Shown here in pieces: positions 52,567 through 62,086 of a DNA stretch of 64,000 nt (positions are counted from its first letter, which is position 1; every line of letters begins with the position of its first letter). The stretch is from positions 237,853 through 301,852 of the forward strand of contig CASFTW010000001.1 in assembly GCA_949297785.1 (NCBI GenBank), written 5' to 3'. This stretch comes from an uncultured Spirochaetales bacterium. Its GTDB lineage: Bacteria > Spirochaetota > Spirochaetia > Sphaerochaetales > Sphaerochaetaceae. A model generated the notes under the pieces. The model ran no database searches. It saw only the letters and a program-made list of their open reading frames with translations, and was not told the origin of the DNA. The position numbers were made by a program, and so were the translations under genes.

Positions 52567-54162
52567 GCTGTCATCCTTCTTCTCAAGGAACAGATTGTAA
52601 TCCATTTCCGGGAAGATGGCATTTCTCTTCTCTGCTTTTATAAGCCATTCAGTGTGAACTGAGTTCTTGCACATATTGCTGTATACGACATTGAATGAAC
52701 CAAGATGGTTCCTCAGCCTCTTTTCAGCATAAATGACACTCGTTTTGTCATGAAGGATATAAGGCCAGTCGGAAGCCATTGCAAGAAGAACCTCCCGTGC
52801 AGCCTGATCAAGGAAACGGGCTTTGAGCGATCTCTGATTCGGGAAACGCTCGGCAAGTTCCTCCATTCTTTCAATAGCCTTATGGACATGCCTGTAAACC
52901 CAGCTGTTCTCACCGTCAAGCCAGGAATCGGAATAACCGCCGCGGCCCCAGGAGCATTCATTCAGCTCTGCCCTCTCGTACTCCTGAGTACGTGAAAGGA
53001 TTTCACCCGGTGTGGTGAATTCGATATCCTTCTCCTTCACTCCGTTCTGAAGAACCTGCTTGAGGAATGCAATACCCTCAAACCAGCGGTGTCCGAAAAG
53101 CTCGGCATCAAAACAGAGATTGAGGACAGGAGATGTCTGTGTCTCAGCTGATATCGACATCGCCTTGCGTCTGAGATGATACAGGAAATTGTCAGCATGA
53201 AGCTTGACCTTATCGGCAGCCTTTGAAAGATCATAAGGCAGTTTGTTGTCATCCCGTCCGGTGATGGACATGTATTTGTAGCCGGTGAAGACTCTCACAT
53301 CCGGCTCATGCACGTACGGCCTGATGTAGTCCATATCGAGATCATAACCGATATCTCTGTAGAATTCCCTGTAATCAGGATCACAGGGGTATCCGGTCGA
53401 ATCGGACCAGACCAGATTGGTTATGCTCCAGTCGCGAGGGAACCCGATAACCTCGGAATCATAAAGACGCACAGGCTGGTAGCCTGCGGACAGTATCTTG
53501 TTTTTTGCAGTTATGACGGAATGAGCCGGGATCTGACACCACCTGATTCCATAGCTTGCCAGTTCATCTTCAAGCCCCGGGTAATAGCCGCATTCGGGAA
53601 GCCAGAAGCCTTTCGGAGCACTGTGGAAAAAGCGTATATGACTCTTTACACCGATTTCAATCTGGGCCCTGACTGCAGCTTCATAATTCTTGTAAAGGGG
53701 AAAATAACAGTGAGTCGCGGCAGTTGCGATAATCTCAATGACACCCTTCTCCTGCAGTTTTATGAAACCGTCAAGGATATTGCGTCCCATGCTTTCATAT
53801 AAGGCAAGATTCTCCTTGTATGATTTGAGATAGAACTTCGCCATGTCATGGCATTCCGGCTGCTGGCGGCGCGTACGGGCAACTTCTTTCTCGCCAAGTT
53901 CAATTCTGCCCTGCATATATTCGACAAATCTTTCCTGAAGAGGTTCATCAAGCAGCATTGTACACAGAGTCGGCGAAAAACATATGCTCAGGCGGAAAGG
54001 GACATCCCTGCCGTCAAGATTTTCCAGCATTTTGAGCAGAGGGATATAGCTCTCGCACAGATCTTCAAAAAACCAGTTCTCCTCGAGGAATTTCGGATAC
54101 TCAAGATGTCTTACATATGGTGAATGAGCATGAAGAATCAGATTGACACGAGTCTTGGACAT
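52555..54162 (-). CDS. GH57 1,4-alpha-glucan branching enzyme (DUF1957)
   Basis: A 535-residue GH57 enzyme of the DUF1957-type branching family. The start has HAHSPY (HxH of GH57). The nucleophile Glu is in GFWLPECGY (about residue 190) and the acid/base Asp is in CFDAELFGHRW. The C-terminal domain follows. It is expected to introduce alpha-1,6 branches in glycogen. The ATG at 54162 forms TGATG with the DUF4912 stop; a TTG one codon earlier is also possible. It is co-transcribed with DUF4912. Confidence 0.9.
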   Translation of the reverse strand: MSKTRVNLILHAHSPYVRHLEYPKFLEENWFFEDLCESYIPLLKMLENLDGRDVPFRLSICFSPTLCTMLLDEPLQERFVEYMQGRIELGEKEVARTRRQQPECHDMAKFYLKSYKENLALYESMGRNILDGFIKLQEKGVIEIIATAATHCYFPLYKNYEAAVRAQIEIGVKSHIRFFHSAPKGFWLPECGYYPGLEDELASYGIRWCQIPAHSVITAKNKILSAGYQPVRLYDSEVIGFPRDWSITNLVWSDSTGYPCDPDYREFYRDIGYDLDMDYIRPYVHEPDVRVFTGYKYMSITGRDDNKLPYDLSKAADKVKLHADNFLYHLRRKAMSISAETQTSPVLNLCFDAELFGHRWFEGIAFLKQVLQNGVKEKDIEFTTPGEILSRTQEYERAELNECSWGRGGYSDSWLDGENSWVYRHVHKAIERMEELAERFPNQRSLKARFLDQAAREVLLAMASDWPYILHDKTSVIYAEKRLRNHLGSFNVVYSNMCKNSVHTEWLIKAEKRNAIFPEMDYNLFLEKKDDSKTR

Positions 54163-54884
54163 CAAAGATTTTCCTCCTCTCTAATGCATTGCACAATGTT
54201 TTCCACGCTTTCACACGGCAGGATATATCCGTCGCGGTTTGTCAGCAGGGACAGCTCACGGCGCAGCAGCGCTTCATTGCCCGGAATCTCATTCCTGTGA
54301 TTGAGCCAGTAAATGGAAACAAGATCGACAGTCTCGCTTGACACGAGAGTCTTTTTCTCCTTCTCATCTGCGACAAGCACAAGTGAAACCTGCGCATGAA
54401 GTGCAGATGTATTTACGTTTATGTTCCATTCGACATCACTGTCGCTGATATCGATATCATAGGAATCCAGAACCTCATCATCGTTGAACAGACGCACATT
54501 GATGAGGAATCTGTAGCTCGCATATTCGGCTTCGAATTTTTCCCTGTCGAAATTGGCAATGGACCAGTAGCAGTAAAGCCAGGTTGCATTCTTGGTAAGC
54601 AGGTGTATGGATGTCTCGTTGTAAATGTCCGGCAGATCGACGACACCGGGCAGGCTTGTCAGCTCGCTGCCCTCCCCCCTGTAATCGGTAAGCCAGGTGA
54701 CAAACTTTCTCTGGATGTTGTCTTCCCCACCCATCTGACTGTCATCACTTTCATCTTCATAGATTTCCCTGAGAGTTTCGATAAGTTCATCACGCGACAT
54801 TGATGCGGCATCATGAACACCCTCCTGGACAGCGATATGCTCGAGCTCTTTTTGAGAAAGAGATTCGATTTTGATCAGAACCAT
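54162..54884 (-). CDS. DUF4912 protein with an N-terminal Rho_N/SAP-like helix
   Basis: A 240-residue protein. The first 40 residues (SLSQKELEHIAVQEGVHDAASMSRDELIETL) look like a Rho_N/SAP nucleic-acid-binding helix pair; an acidic linker and the DUF4912 domain follow, with many beta strands and ATWLYCYWSI, as seen next to GH57 genes in many bacteria. Its function is unknown; the DUF4912 fold may be a carbohydrate-binding module. The ATG at 54884 has AGGGG six bases upstream. It is directly coupled to the branching enzyme, and its promoter is at 54912-54940. Confidence 0.8.
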   Translation of the reverse strand: MVLIKIESLSQKELEHIAVQEGVHDAASMSRDELIETLREIYEDESDDSQMGGEDNIQRKFVTWLTDYRGEGSELTSLPGVVDLPDIYNETSIHLLTKNATWLYCYWSIANFDREKFEAEYASYRFLINVRLFNDDEVLDSYDIDISDSDVEWNINVNTSALHAQVSLVLVADEKEKKTLVSSETVDLVSIYWLNHRNEIPGNEALLRRELSLLTNRDGYILPCESVENIVQCIREEENL

Positions 54885-54911
54885 TTGCAACCCCTATAAA
54901 TTCCTTCTCCT

Positions 54912-54940
54912 ATCGTAAGAAAAAGCACTTCTTTAGTCAA
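54912..54940 (-). promoter_or_regulatory. Promoter of DUF4912 and the branching enzyme
   Basis: Minus strand TTGACT (54940-54935), 17 bases, TACGAT (54917-54912). The leader is about 20 bases and contains the AGGGG ribosome site. Confidence 0.6.
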
Positions 54941-54944
54941 CAAT

Positions 54945-54965
54945 TCCTGATTCCGTGATTCAGGA
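54945..54965. promoter_or_regulatory. Palindrome between the divergent glucan genes
   Basis: TCCTGA (54945-54950) and TCAGGA (54960-54965) with a 9-base spacer, just upstream of the DUF4912 -35. A candidate operator for both directions. Confidence 0.35.
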
Positions 54966-55032
54966 GAAAAATTTTTCTAAACACAATTTAGTTATTGTTT
55001 TAGCGTTATCTTATCTGATAAACTTATCTAAT

Positions 55033-57360
55033 ATGGATAACAAACAGAAAACATCTCTGATTCTCCACGGACATTTCTATCAGCCGCCCAGGGAGAATCC
55101 TTTCACAGGGATAATTGAGAAGCAGGTGTCCGCAGCTCCTTATATGGACTGGAATGAGAGGATCTACCATGACTGCTATGAGGCGAATGCCCATTCACGA
55201 TATCTTTCACCATCATCAAGAATAGTCTCACTCACAAACAACTACAGCTACATTTCGTTCAACTTCGGACATACGCTGCTTTCATGGCTGCAGCAGTACC
55301 ACCCTGCCGTCCATGAAATGATCATCCAGGCAGACAGGGAAAGCATTTCAAGACTGGGTCACGGCAATGCGATGGCACAAAGCTTCAACCATACGATCCT
55401 TCCCCTGGACACGATTGAAGATGCAAGGCTCCAGATCAGCTGGGGTGTCGAGGATTTCATCTCACGCTACAAAAGGGATCCCGAAGGCATGTGGCTGCCT
55501 GAGGCGGGAATAAACGAAAACGTGATAGACCTCCTTGCCGAGGCAGGAATAAAATTCGTAGTGCTTTCCCCGTGGCAGTGCCGCGCTGTCGAAAACCCTG
55601 ACACTCATCAGATGGAAGAGCTGGGCGGAAAGCCTGCACCATACTACCAGAGCTATATCCTCACGGGAGCGAAAGGAAAGACGGTTTCCGCATTCTTCTA
55701 CCATCCGGGTCTTGCTGAAGGCATAAGTTTCGGTCATGCGCTGCGCAATGCGGATGAGCTGTACAACACCATTCTCAACATCAGGCAGGCAGACAACAGG
55801 CCTCTGATACATACCGCCACGGATGGAGAGATATACGGCCATCACGAACCTTTCGGCGATATGGCGCTGGCAGCCCTCATAAAAAAGGTTGAGGAAAGAA
55901 ATGACTTCCATTTCACGAACTATGCCTCATACCTTGCCGACCATCCGAGCAGTCTCCATGCCATTCTTCACAAAGGAGAGGACGGGAAAGGAACCTCATG
56001 GTCGTGCTCCCACGGCGTTTCGCGCTGGTACAAGGACTGCGGCTGCCATACAGGCGGAGATGAGAACTGGAATCAGGCATGGAGGACAGGACTCAGAAAC
56101 GCACTGTCGAACCTTGGATACAAACTTGACAGGATCTTCGCTGATGAGGTCAAAAAGATTTTCAGCAGCAAGGTAAATCCATATGACCTTCTCAGGGAGG
56201 CAGGACGCACGCTGTGCGGTGCCGTTGCCATGCCCGACTTCATCAGTGAGCTGCACAAGAAATACAGGTTCAGCGAGGAATACAACAGCCAGATATCCTC
56301 TATGCTCAGCGGAATAATGAACAAGCATTTCTCACTCACCAGCTGCGGTTTTTTCTTCTCAGAGCTTTCCGGAATCGAACCGAGACAGAACATCAAATAT
56401 GCAATCTACTCGATCAGGATGTTCCAGCCTTATATAAATGAGGATCTCATGATAAGTTTCCTCTCGGATCTGCGTCTTGCAAAGAGCAACATCAAGAGTC
56501 AGGGAGACGGCATGAGCATCGCACAGGAAGAGATGAAGGGTCTTTCCGGTGAGACTGAAGCTGCGATCTTCTTCTACCTGAACAGACTTCTCGCACTTCC
56601 GTCCGACTGGCAGGACACATACGGCCGGTTCTCACTTGAACATGATTACTTTGACGGGGATGAGAACTATGTTGAGGTGCTTTCTGACAAGGTCAGCATG
56701 AAGAGCTACTCCTTCACGGTACTGGCATCCTCCCCCATCGAATCCGGTATGAATCTTTACATCTGTGAAGGTGCGAACGCATCAAGCGCCACGGGCCGAT
56801 ACCGCATCACGAATGACGATATCCCGCTGAGGATGCTTGAAGAATCATATGAATGGATTGACAGGGCAATCTCAGACCTTCCCCTCTCGGAAATACGGGA
56901 CATGACAAACTGTCTCAGGCACTATTCGATGCTGAGCAAGAACAACCAGTACCTTCCGATGAAGACCCAGATGATAGAGAATCTCGGTCTCAGCCTGAAA
57001 ATAATCAAGAGTCTTTTCAACTGTTTTCTGGATGAACTTGATGACAGCGAGCTTTATGAGAACATGAACGCCCTTCTCAACTTCATCAACAAATGTGGAA
57101 GGAACTATGAGAAGGATGCAATAAGATCTGTCTTCTCCGCCGCATTGATAAAACTGAGCAGCAAGATACAGGCAAAAGGTCTTTCCGAAGCATATGCGAA
57201 CCAGATTCTGAATATACTGACACAGAGCAGGAATCAGGGATTTGAACCTGAGCTGAGAGATATCCAGAATGTTATCTACTCTTACTACACAGGAGAGATG
57301 AAATGCGAAGTTGATGACATGAAACTCAGAAAAGTTTATGACATCCTAAACTTCCAGTAA
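55033..57360 (+). CDS. GH57 glucan hydrolase-like enzyme with DUF3536
   Basis: A 775-residue GH57 enzyme with a C-terminal DUF3536 domain. The GH57 motifs are HGHFYQPPREN, the nucleophile in GMWLPEAG, and HTATDGEIYGHHEP with the second catalytic Asp. The C-terminal half is helical. Its family is seen near glycogen genes; it may degrade or remodel alpha-glucans, but the exact reaction is unknown. The ATG at 55033 is used because HGHFYQPP follows at once; no Shine-Dalgarno is visible. It diverges from DUF4912 and overlaps the end of recN by 15 bases. Confidence 0.85.
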   Translation: MDNKQKTSLILHGHFYQPPRENPFTGIIEKQVSAAPYMDWNERIYHDCYEANAHSRYLSPSSRIVSLTNNYSYISFNFGHTLLSWLQQYHPAVHEMIIQADRESISRLGHGNAMAQSFNHTILPLDTIEDARLQISWGVEDFISRYKRDPEGMWLPEAGINENVIDLLAEAGIKFVVLSPWQCRAVENPDTHQMEELGGKPAPYYQSYILTGAKGKTVSAFFYHPGLAEGISFGHALRNADELYNTILNIRQADNRPLIHTATDGEIYGHHEPFGDMALAALIKKVEERNDFHFTNYASYLADHPSSLHAILHKGEDGKGTSWSCSHGVSRWYKDCGCHTGGDENWNQAWRTGLRNALSNLGYKLDRIFADEVKKIFSSKVNPYDLLREAGRTLCGAVAMPDFISELHKKYRFSEEYNSQISSMLSGIMNKHFSLTSCGFFFSELSGIEPRQNIKYAIYSIRMFQPYINEDLMISFLSDLRLAKSNIKSQGDGMSIAQEEMKGLSGETEAAIFFYLNRLLALPSDWQDTYGRFSLEHDYFDGDENYVEVLSDKVSMKSYSFTVLASSPIESGMNLYICEGANASSATGRYRITNDDIPLRMLEESYEWIDRAISDLPLSEIRDMTNCLRHYSMLSKNNQYLPMKTQMIENLGLSLKIIKSLFNCFLDELDDSELYENMNALLNFINKCGRNYEKDAIRSVFSAALIKLSSKIQAKGLSEAYANQILNILTQSRNQGFEPELRDIQNVIYSYYTGEMKCEVDDMKLRKVYDILNFQ

Positions 57361-59001
57361 GCTCCGTGCATGCTCAATGGCGATATCGCTCACTTCCCCG
57401 GAAAGGAGGCGGGCGATTTCTTTTATCCTCTCCTCTCCCTCTATTTCCTCAATTGTGGAGATGGTGCGTCCCGCATCCTCTTTCTTGCTCACACAGAAAT
57501 GGGTGCCGGCTTTTGCAGCTATCTGAGCAAGGTGTGTTATCGCTATTACCTGATGAGTCCTGCTGAGCTTCTCAAGTTGCAAAGCGACGGCATTGGCCGC
57601 ATGGCCTCCAAGTCCTGCATCGATTTCATCAAAAAGCAGGGTATTGACTTCATCGACACTGCTGAGAGCGCTCTTGACTGCAAGCATTATTCTTGAAAGT
57701 TCTCCTCCGGATGCGACCTGACTGACAGATCCCGCTTTCTCGCCTTTGTTGGCAGCAAGCGTGAAGACAACATCATCCATGCCGTTGTAAGAAGGTTCGA
57801 TCTGCGAGATTTCTATACGGAAGACAGCATCACAAAGACCAAGTTCATGAAGATTGGAAGTAATCGTTTTCTCAAGGGCCTGCGCACTTTTCCTTCTCTC
57901 TTTTGAAAGTCGGATACCGAGTTCCGTAAGCCGGGCCTTGGCAGTCTCTATCTTCTTCAGGGCCTCTTTTAAGAGATCATCGAAATTCTCGGCAGAATCA
58001 ACCCGTTCCCTGTAGCTGTCACGACGCTCGCACAAAGCTTCAAGAGATCCTCCGTATTTTTTCTTCAACCTCTGCAACAGTGCAAGACGAGAGGATTTCT
58101 CCTCAAGTTCTTCTTCGCTGAATGTGAACGATGAAAGATATTCACGCAGAGATGATGCAAGATCATCAAGATCGATTCCTGCAGCCTCAATGCGGGAGGC
58201 ATACTGTTCCAGTGTACTGTCCGCCCTTACAGCTTTTGCAATTGCATTCTCTGCTCTTGTAAGGATAGAAAGGGCACCCTCCTCCATACCGCCTCTGAGC
58301 AGTGCAATCGTCTCCTCAACAGCCTGCGTAAGGTTTTCCGCCTGGCTTATCCTTCCAAGCTCTTCGGCAAGCTGATCGTCCTCACCCGGCTTTACATCCG
58401 CTTTTTCCATCTCATCCAGACAGAAACGTATATAGTCAAGTTCCTGCAGGATCTTCTCATTCTCCTCTGCAAGTCTTTCCTTTTCCCTCACCGCTTCATT
58501 ATGGGCGTTGTAGGCACTCCTGTATTCATCGAGCAAACGCGCTGAGCGGGAAGCCTTGTCGATGAGAGAAAGCTGTACATCCTTCCTCAGCAATGACTGA
58601 TGCGCATGCTGACTTGAAACATCAACAAGCAGACTGCCAAGTTCCTCCAGCTCACTCCTGTTCACACTCAGGCCGTTGATGCTCATTATTGAACGTCCGT
58701 TCTGTCTTATGACACGTTGGATGAAGAGTCCGCCGTCCTCGCCTTCAAGACCTTTTGCCTTGAGATAGCAGTCAACAGCACTTCCTTCGCTGTATGAGAA
58801 CAAAGCATTGATCTGGGCTTCCTTTTCACCCTGACGGACTATGTCCTGTCTGGCTTTCTCGCCGAGAATAAGAGCAAGGGCGCCGAGGATTATCGATTTA
58901 CCGGAACCGGTTTCACCTGTGATCACCGCAAAGCCCGTCGAGAAATCCAGAACAAGATTCTTTATAAGCACATAGTTTTTGATTTCAAGACGTTCAAGCA
59001 T
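57346..59001 (-). CDS. recN: RecN, SMC-like DNA repair protein
   Basis: A 551-residue SMC-like ATPase with Walker A GETGSGKS at 30-37, a coiled-coil pair, the signature VASGGELSRIMLA and Walker B LLFDEIDAGLGG. RecN holds broken DNA ends in double-strand break repair. The ATG at 59001 overlaps the end of nadK by 8 bases. It is the last gene of the degT-nadK-recN run; the last 15 bases overlap the GH57-DUF3536 end. Confidence 0.95.
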   Translation of the reverse strand: MLERLEIKNYVLIKNLVLDFSTGFAVITGETGSGKSIILGALALILGEKARQDIVRQGEKEAQINALFSYSEGSAVDCYLKAKGLEGEDGGLFIQRVIRQNGRSIMSINGLSVNRSELEELGSLLVDVSSQHAHQSLLRKDVQLSLIDKASRSARLLDEYRSAYNAHNEAVREKERLAEENEKILQELDYIRFCLDEMEKADVKPGEDDQLAEELGRISQAENLTQAVEETIALLRGGMEEGALSILTRAENAIAKAVRADSTLEQYASRIEAAGIDLDDLASSLREYLSSFTFSEEELEEKSSRLALLQRLKKKYGGSLEALCERRDSYRERVDSAENFDDLLKEALKKIETAKARLTELGIRLSKERRKSAQALEKTITSNLHELGLCDAVFRIEISQIEPSYNGMDDVVFTLAANKGEKAGSVSQVASGGELSRIMLAVKSALSSVDEVNTLLFDEIDAGLGGHAANAVALQLEKLSRTHQVIAITHLAQIAAKAGTHFCVSKKEDAGRTISTIEEIEGEERIKEIARLLSGEVSDIAIEHARSLLEV

Positions 59002-59845
59002 GCATCCCTCCAGACCAGTTCAGTTTTGTGCTCAGCACCTGTGTATAGTTTCTCACTGCGGAAGCGATGAGCAGAGCTTTGGAACGGCTTTTCTCAACAA
59101 CTATCTCATCATTCTCCTCAAGCTCACAGTACTGCTGTCCGTCTACCGTCAGCATGAGATCCGTCCTCTGACCTTCATCCACCTTCATTGTTATCACTTC
59201 ATTTGCACCAAGCACCAGAGGCCTGTTTGACAAAGTGAAAGGACAGACAGGGGTTATTATCAGGGCACTCATCTCGCTGTCGAGTATCGGACCGCCGGCT
59301 GCAAGGGAATAGCCTGTGGATCCTGTAGGAGTGGCTATTATTATTCCGTCACTGCGGAATGTTCCGGCCTTCGTCCTGCCTATGAAAAGATCGAGATTGA
59401 CAACCTTCGCAACACCTGCCGACGTTACAACGGCCTCATTGAGTCCCTGACACTGGAAGATACGCTTCCCTTGTCTGTGTACACTGACTTTCAGCATCAG
59501 ACGCCGTGAAATCTTCTCCTCTCCATTGAGGAGGTCATCAACCGCCTGTTTCCATTCGGTGGAACTTATTTCCGTGATATAGCCGAAAGTACCGAGATTG
59601 ACGGCAAGTATCGGAATTCCGAGATTCTCAACCAGCCTGGCACAGAAAAGAACCGTGCCGTCACCGCCGACACTTACGAGAAGATCTGTTTTTATGGATA
59701 TGTCAAACTCCTCATCCAGATTCTCTGTAAACAGTATATCGGCAGCTATGCCGTGATTCTCCAGATACCCTTTGATCTCATCAGCTACCTTATGACTTTC
59801 ATCCTTCCATATATTGGCGACTATGACAACGTTTCTCAGTTCCAA
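58994..59845 (-). CDS. nadK: NAD kinase
   Basis: A 283-residue NAD kinase making NADP. The motifs are VSVGGDGTVLF (GGDG), NLGTFGYITE, the NE-like loop before the PTGSTGYSLAAGGPI motif, and the conserved C-terminal region. The start is a TTG at 59845 with AGGAG nine bases upstream; there is no ATG that fits. It lies 12 bases after the DegT gene and overlaps recN by 8 bases. The nadK-recN pair is common in bacteria. Confidence 0.94.
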   Translation of the reverse strand: MELRNVVIVANIWKDESHKVADEIKGYLENHGIAADILFTENLDEEFDISIKTDLLVSVGGDGTVLFCARLVENLGIPILAVNLGTFGYITEISSTEWKQAVDDLLNGEEKISRRLMLKVSVHRQGKRIFQCQGLNEAVVTSAGVAKVVNLDLFIGRTKAGTFRSDGIIIATPTGSTGYSLAAGGPILDSEMSALIITPVCPFTLSNRPLVLGANEVITMKVDEGQRTDLMLTVDGQQYCELEENDEIVVEKSRSKALLIASAVRNYTQVLSTKLNWSGGMHA

Positions 59846-59857
59846 CTGACACTTCTC

Positions 59858-60922
59858 CTATACAAGGTGGGAAAGCACCTTCGTGAGGGCTTCAATATCT
59901 TTCTGCTGAAGGAAGGGATACAGAGGAAATGAAAGTCCCCTGTTCAATGCAGCAGCAGCATTCGGATAAAGATCAAACCGCTCCTGGTAATGTATTCCAA
60001 CCGATTTCGTGAATGTCCTTCTGCAGGAAACATCGTACTTGTTCGCAAAGGCTATGCTGTCTTCTGTCCTTCCGTTGACTATTACCGGAAATACGAAGCC
60101 GTTTGAAAGGAAATCAACGCTCTTGAGTCCGAATACCTTGTTCTCAGTCTTCATAACAGCCTGCATGAACATCTTATAAAGCTCGTTGCGTCGCTGCAGA
60201 AGGGAATCAAGAGTTCCCAGCTGAATGATTCCGAGTGCCGCATTCATGTCTGGAAGATCATTGTACGGACTCATCTGGGAAGCAAGTTTCTTCAGTGCGT
60301 CAATGCGCTCTTCCTTCCTTGCAAGAACAGCGGCTCCTCCTCCTGTGGATATTATGCAGTCTTCCTCAAACGCACATACGACATAATCGCCGATACGTCC
60401 GGGAAATGCCGTGATTATCTTTTCCCCGTTGTCTCCGTCTTCTTCTATCCGGGATCCGAATGACTGTGTGATATCCTCGATGACAGGAAGTCCCAGCTCC
60501 TTTATATTCTCAAGACCTACAGGAAGCTGGCATACGGGTTCATGGAGAAGTATTATGCTGCCTCCCTTCTCAAAAGCCCTTGCAACGGATTCTTCCGACA
60601 TGCACCCGCTTTCAGGCGAGATATCAGCAAGAATGAGAGATGCACCGAGATTCTCGGCCACCACCCTGTATATTTCAGGAGACAGGACACTGGCAATTAT
60701 CTTGTCTCCCGCTTTTATTCCGGCAGCCTTCAATGCGAGTGTGAGAGCTCCGGGATAAGATCTTTCACTTACACCGTCCTTAAGCGACAGATAGGATGCG
60801 AAAAGCTTGAGAAACTCCTTGCGTCTTTCACCCGGTCCTATCTTCTCATCAACCATTGTCTGCAGAACCGCATCCATGTCTTTGCGCCTTAAAGTCGGCT
60901 TGAAAAAACGAATCAGACTCAT
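59858..60922 (-). CDS. DegT/DnrJ-fold protein lacking the PLP lysine
   Basis: A 354-residue protein with the DegT/DnrJ/EryC1 aminotransferase fold. The PLP-ring and phosphate residues are in part kept (VIEDITQSFGSRI with Asp150 and Gln153), but the position of the Schiff-base lysine (family SFxxxK...TGEGG) reads AFEEDCIISTGGG, with Cys189. The protein is therefore not a normal aminotransferase. It may be a dehydratase-like or regulatory variant. The ATG at 60922 has no ribosome site; a TAGAAT lies 7 bases upstream, so it may be leaderless. It heads the nadK-recN run. Confidence 0.75.
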   Translation of the reverse strand: MSLIRFFKPTLRRKDMDAVLQTMVDEKIGPGERRKEFLKLFASYLSLKDGVSERSYPGALTLALKAAGIKAGDKIIASVLSPEIYRVVAENLGASLILADISPESGCMSEESVARAFEKGGSIILLHEPVCQLPVGLENIKELGLPVIEDITQSFGSRIEEDGDNGEKIITAFPGRIGDYVVCAFEEDCIISTGGGAAVLARKEERIDALKKLASQMSPYNDLPDMNAALGIIQLGTLDSLLQRRNELYKMFMQAVMKTENKVFGLKSVDFLSNGFVFPVIVNGRTEDSIAFANKYDVSCRRTFTKSVGIHYQERFDLYPNAAAALNRGLSFPLYPFLQQKDIEALTKVLSHLV

Positions 60923-60928
60923 GGCTGA

Positions 60929-60958
60929 ATTCTAGCACACTGAAGCAGTGCAGAACAA
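60929..60958 (-). promoter_or_regulatory. Promoter of degT-nadK-recN with an inner palindrome
   Basis: Minus strand TTGTTC (60958-60953), 18 bases, TAGAAT (60934-60929). The spacer holds CACTG-CTT-CAGTG, a candidate operator. The start would be the ATG at 60922. Confidence 0.5.
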
Positions 60959-60997
60959 TGCATATGATGTGTACTTTTTAATCCGCCCGGTTATGCT

Positions 60998-61303
60998 TCA
61001 TATAATCAGTGAGGACAGATAGACGGCAAGACAGGCGCTGACGGCAACTAGAGGAAGACTTCCTTTTATAAGCGACACGATCAGGGCAACACAAAAGCCG
61101 ATCATGCCATATAAAGCATTTCCGCTTGCCGTGATTATAGCAGGGAAAGTCATCACCGACAGTGTCACATATGGAACATAATACAGGAATGACTTAATGA
61201 AAGTGCTTCTGATCTCCTTTCTGAATACAGCCAGAGGGAGCACTCTCACGAGGTATGTGACAATTGCCATGACAATGATATAGACATATACGTTATTCTT
61301 CAT
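60998..61303 (-). CDS. azlD: AzlD, branched-chain amino acid exporter small subunit
   Basis: A 101-residue membrane protein with three to four helices, typical AzlD: VTYLVRVLPLAVFRKEIR with the conserved R-P motif and FLYYVPYVTLSVMTFPAI. With AzlC it exports branched-chain amino acids and related compounds such as azaleucine. It overlaps azlC by 4 bases (ATGA), which couples the two subunits. No ribosome site other than this coupling is needed. Confidence 0.9.
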   Translation of the reverse strand: MKNNVYVYIIVMAIVTYLVRVLPLAVFRKEIRSTFIKSFLYYVPYVTLSVMTFPAIITASGNALYGMIGFCVALIVSLIKGSLPLVAVSACLAVYLSSLII

Positions 61304-62019
61304 TTCCCCTCCTCTTGCCTGATGGGCCAGATCAGCGCAGCGGCAGATGACAGCAGAAGAGTCAGGATTATTATCTTCATGCCTTCACTTATGAATGATG
61401 CGATTGCATCAAGAGAAAAGATGAAGCTCAGGATCATCGATACAAGAACCAGAAGCAGCAGTCTGCGGTTCTTCTTGCATGGAGGAAGTATTGCGGCAAT
61501 GAACATTGCATAAAGGGCGATTGAAAGCGCGCTTACAATACTCGATGGAAGTATGTCACCGAATATGATTCCAAGCGCAGTACCGGCAGCCCAGCATGGA
61601 ATCGTGATGACTGCAATTCCATATGCGAAATATTCGCTCACCGGCCTTTTCTGGTTTACGAGAAGTGCGAATATTTCATCAGTGACATCAAATCCGATGA
61701 TCATTCTCCTGGCAAGGGAAAGTTCAGGATCAAGACAAACTGTCAGCGCAGCGCTCATGAGGAAATACCGTATATTAATGACCAGCTGGCTGGCAGCCAT
61801 CTCAAGATATGAACCGTTTGCGGCAATGATACCGACAGCAGCAGCCTCGCCTGCCGATGTGTTGTTCAGCAGGCTCATTAAAAGTCCTTCAAGCGGAGCT
61901 AGTCCTGCGTTTCTCATCACGATGCCAAGTGAGAAGGATACGGCAAAATAGCCTGCCGCTATCGGCAGCCCGTTTCTTATTCCCCTGTGAAAATTGTAAC
62001 CTTTTTCGCTTATGTACAT
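61300..62019 (-). CDS. azlC: AzlC, branched-chain amino acid exporter large subunit
   Basis: A 239-residue polytopic protein with the AzlC features NGLPIAAGYFAVSFSLGI, TSAGEAAAVGIIAANGSYLEMAASQLVINIRYFLMSAAL and a C-terminal pair of helices. The ATG at 62019 (MYISEKGYNF) is the best start; a longer reading runs into the terminator of kduI. The ribosome site is weak. It forms an exporter with AzlD. It lies 15-20 bases after the terminator of the kduI operon, so some transcription may come by readthrough. Confidence 0.88.
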   Translation of the reverse strand: MYISEKGYNFHRGIRNGLPIAAGYFAVSFSLGIVMRNAGLAPLEGLLMSLLNNTSAGEAAAVGIIAANGSYLEMAASQLVINIRYFLMSAALTVCLDPELSLARRMIIGFDVTDEIFALLVNQKRPVSEYFAYGIAVITIPCWAAGTALGIIFGDILPSSIVSALSIALYAMFIAAILPPCKKNRRLLLLVLVSMILSFIFSLDAIASFISEGMKIIILTLLLSSAAALIWPIRQEEGK

Positions 62020-62033
62020 AGAAAAACCTGAAA

Positions 62034-62065
62034 AACAAAAAAAGAACGAGCCTTGCGACTCGCTC
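62034..62065 (-). terminator. Terminator of the gntR-kduI operon
   Basis: Minus strand stem GAGCGAG / CTCGTTC (one mismatch) with an 8-base loop, then TTTTTTT. Confidence 0.75.
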
Positions 62066-62086
62066 CTGTGAAAAATACCTGTTCCC

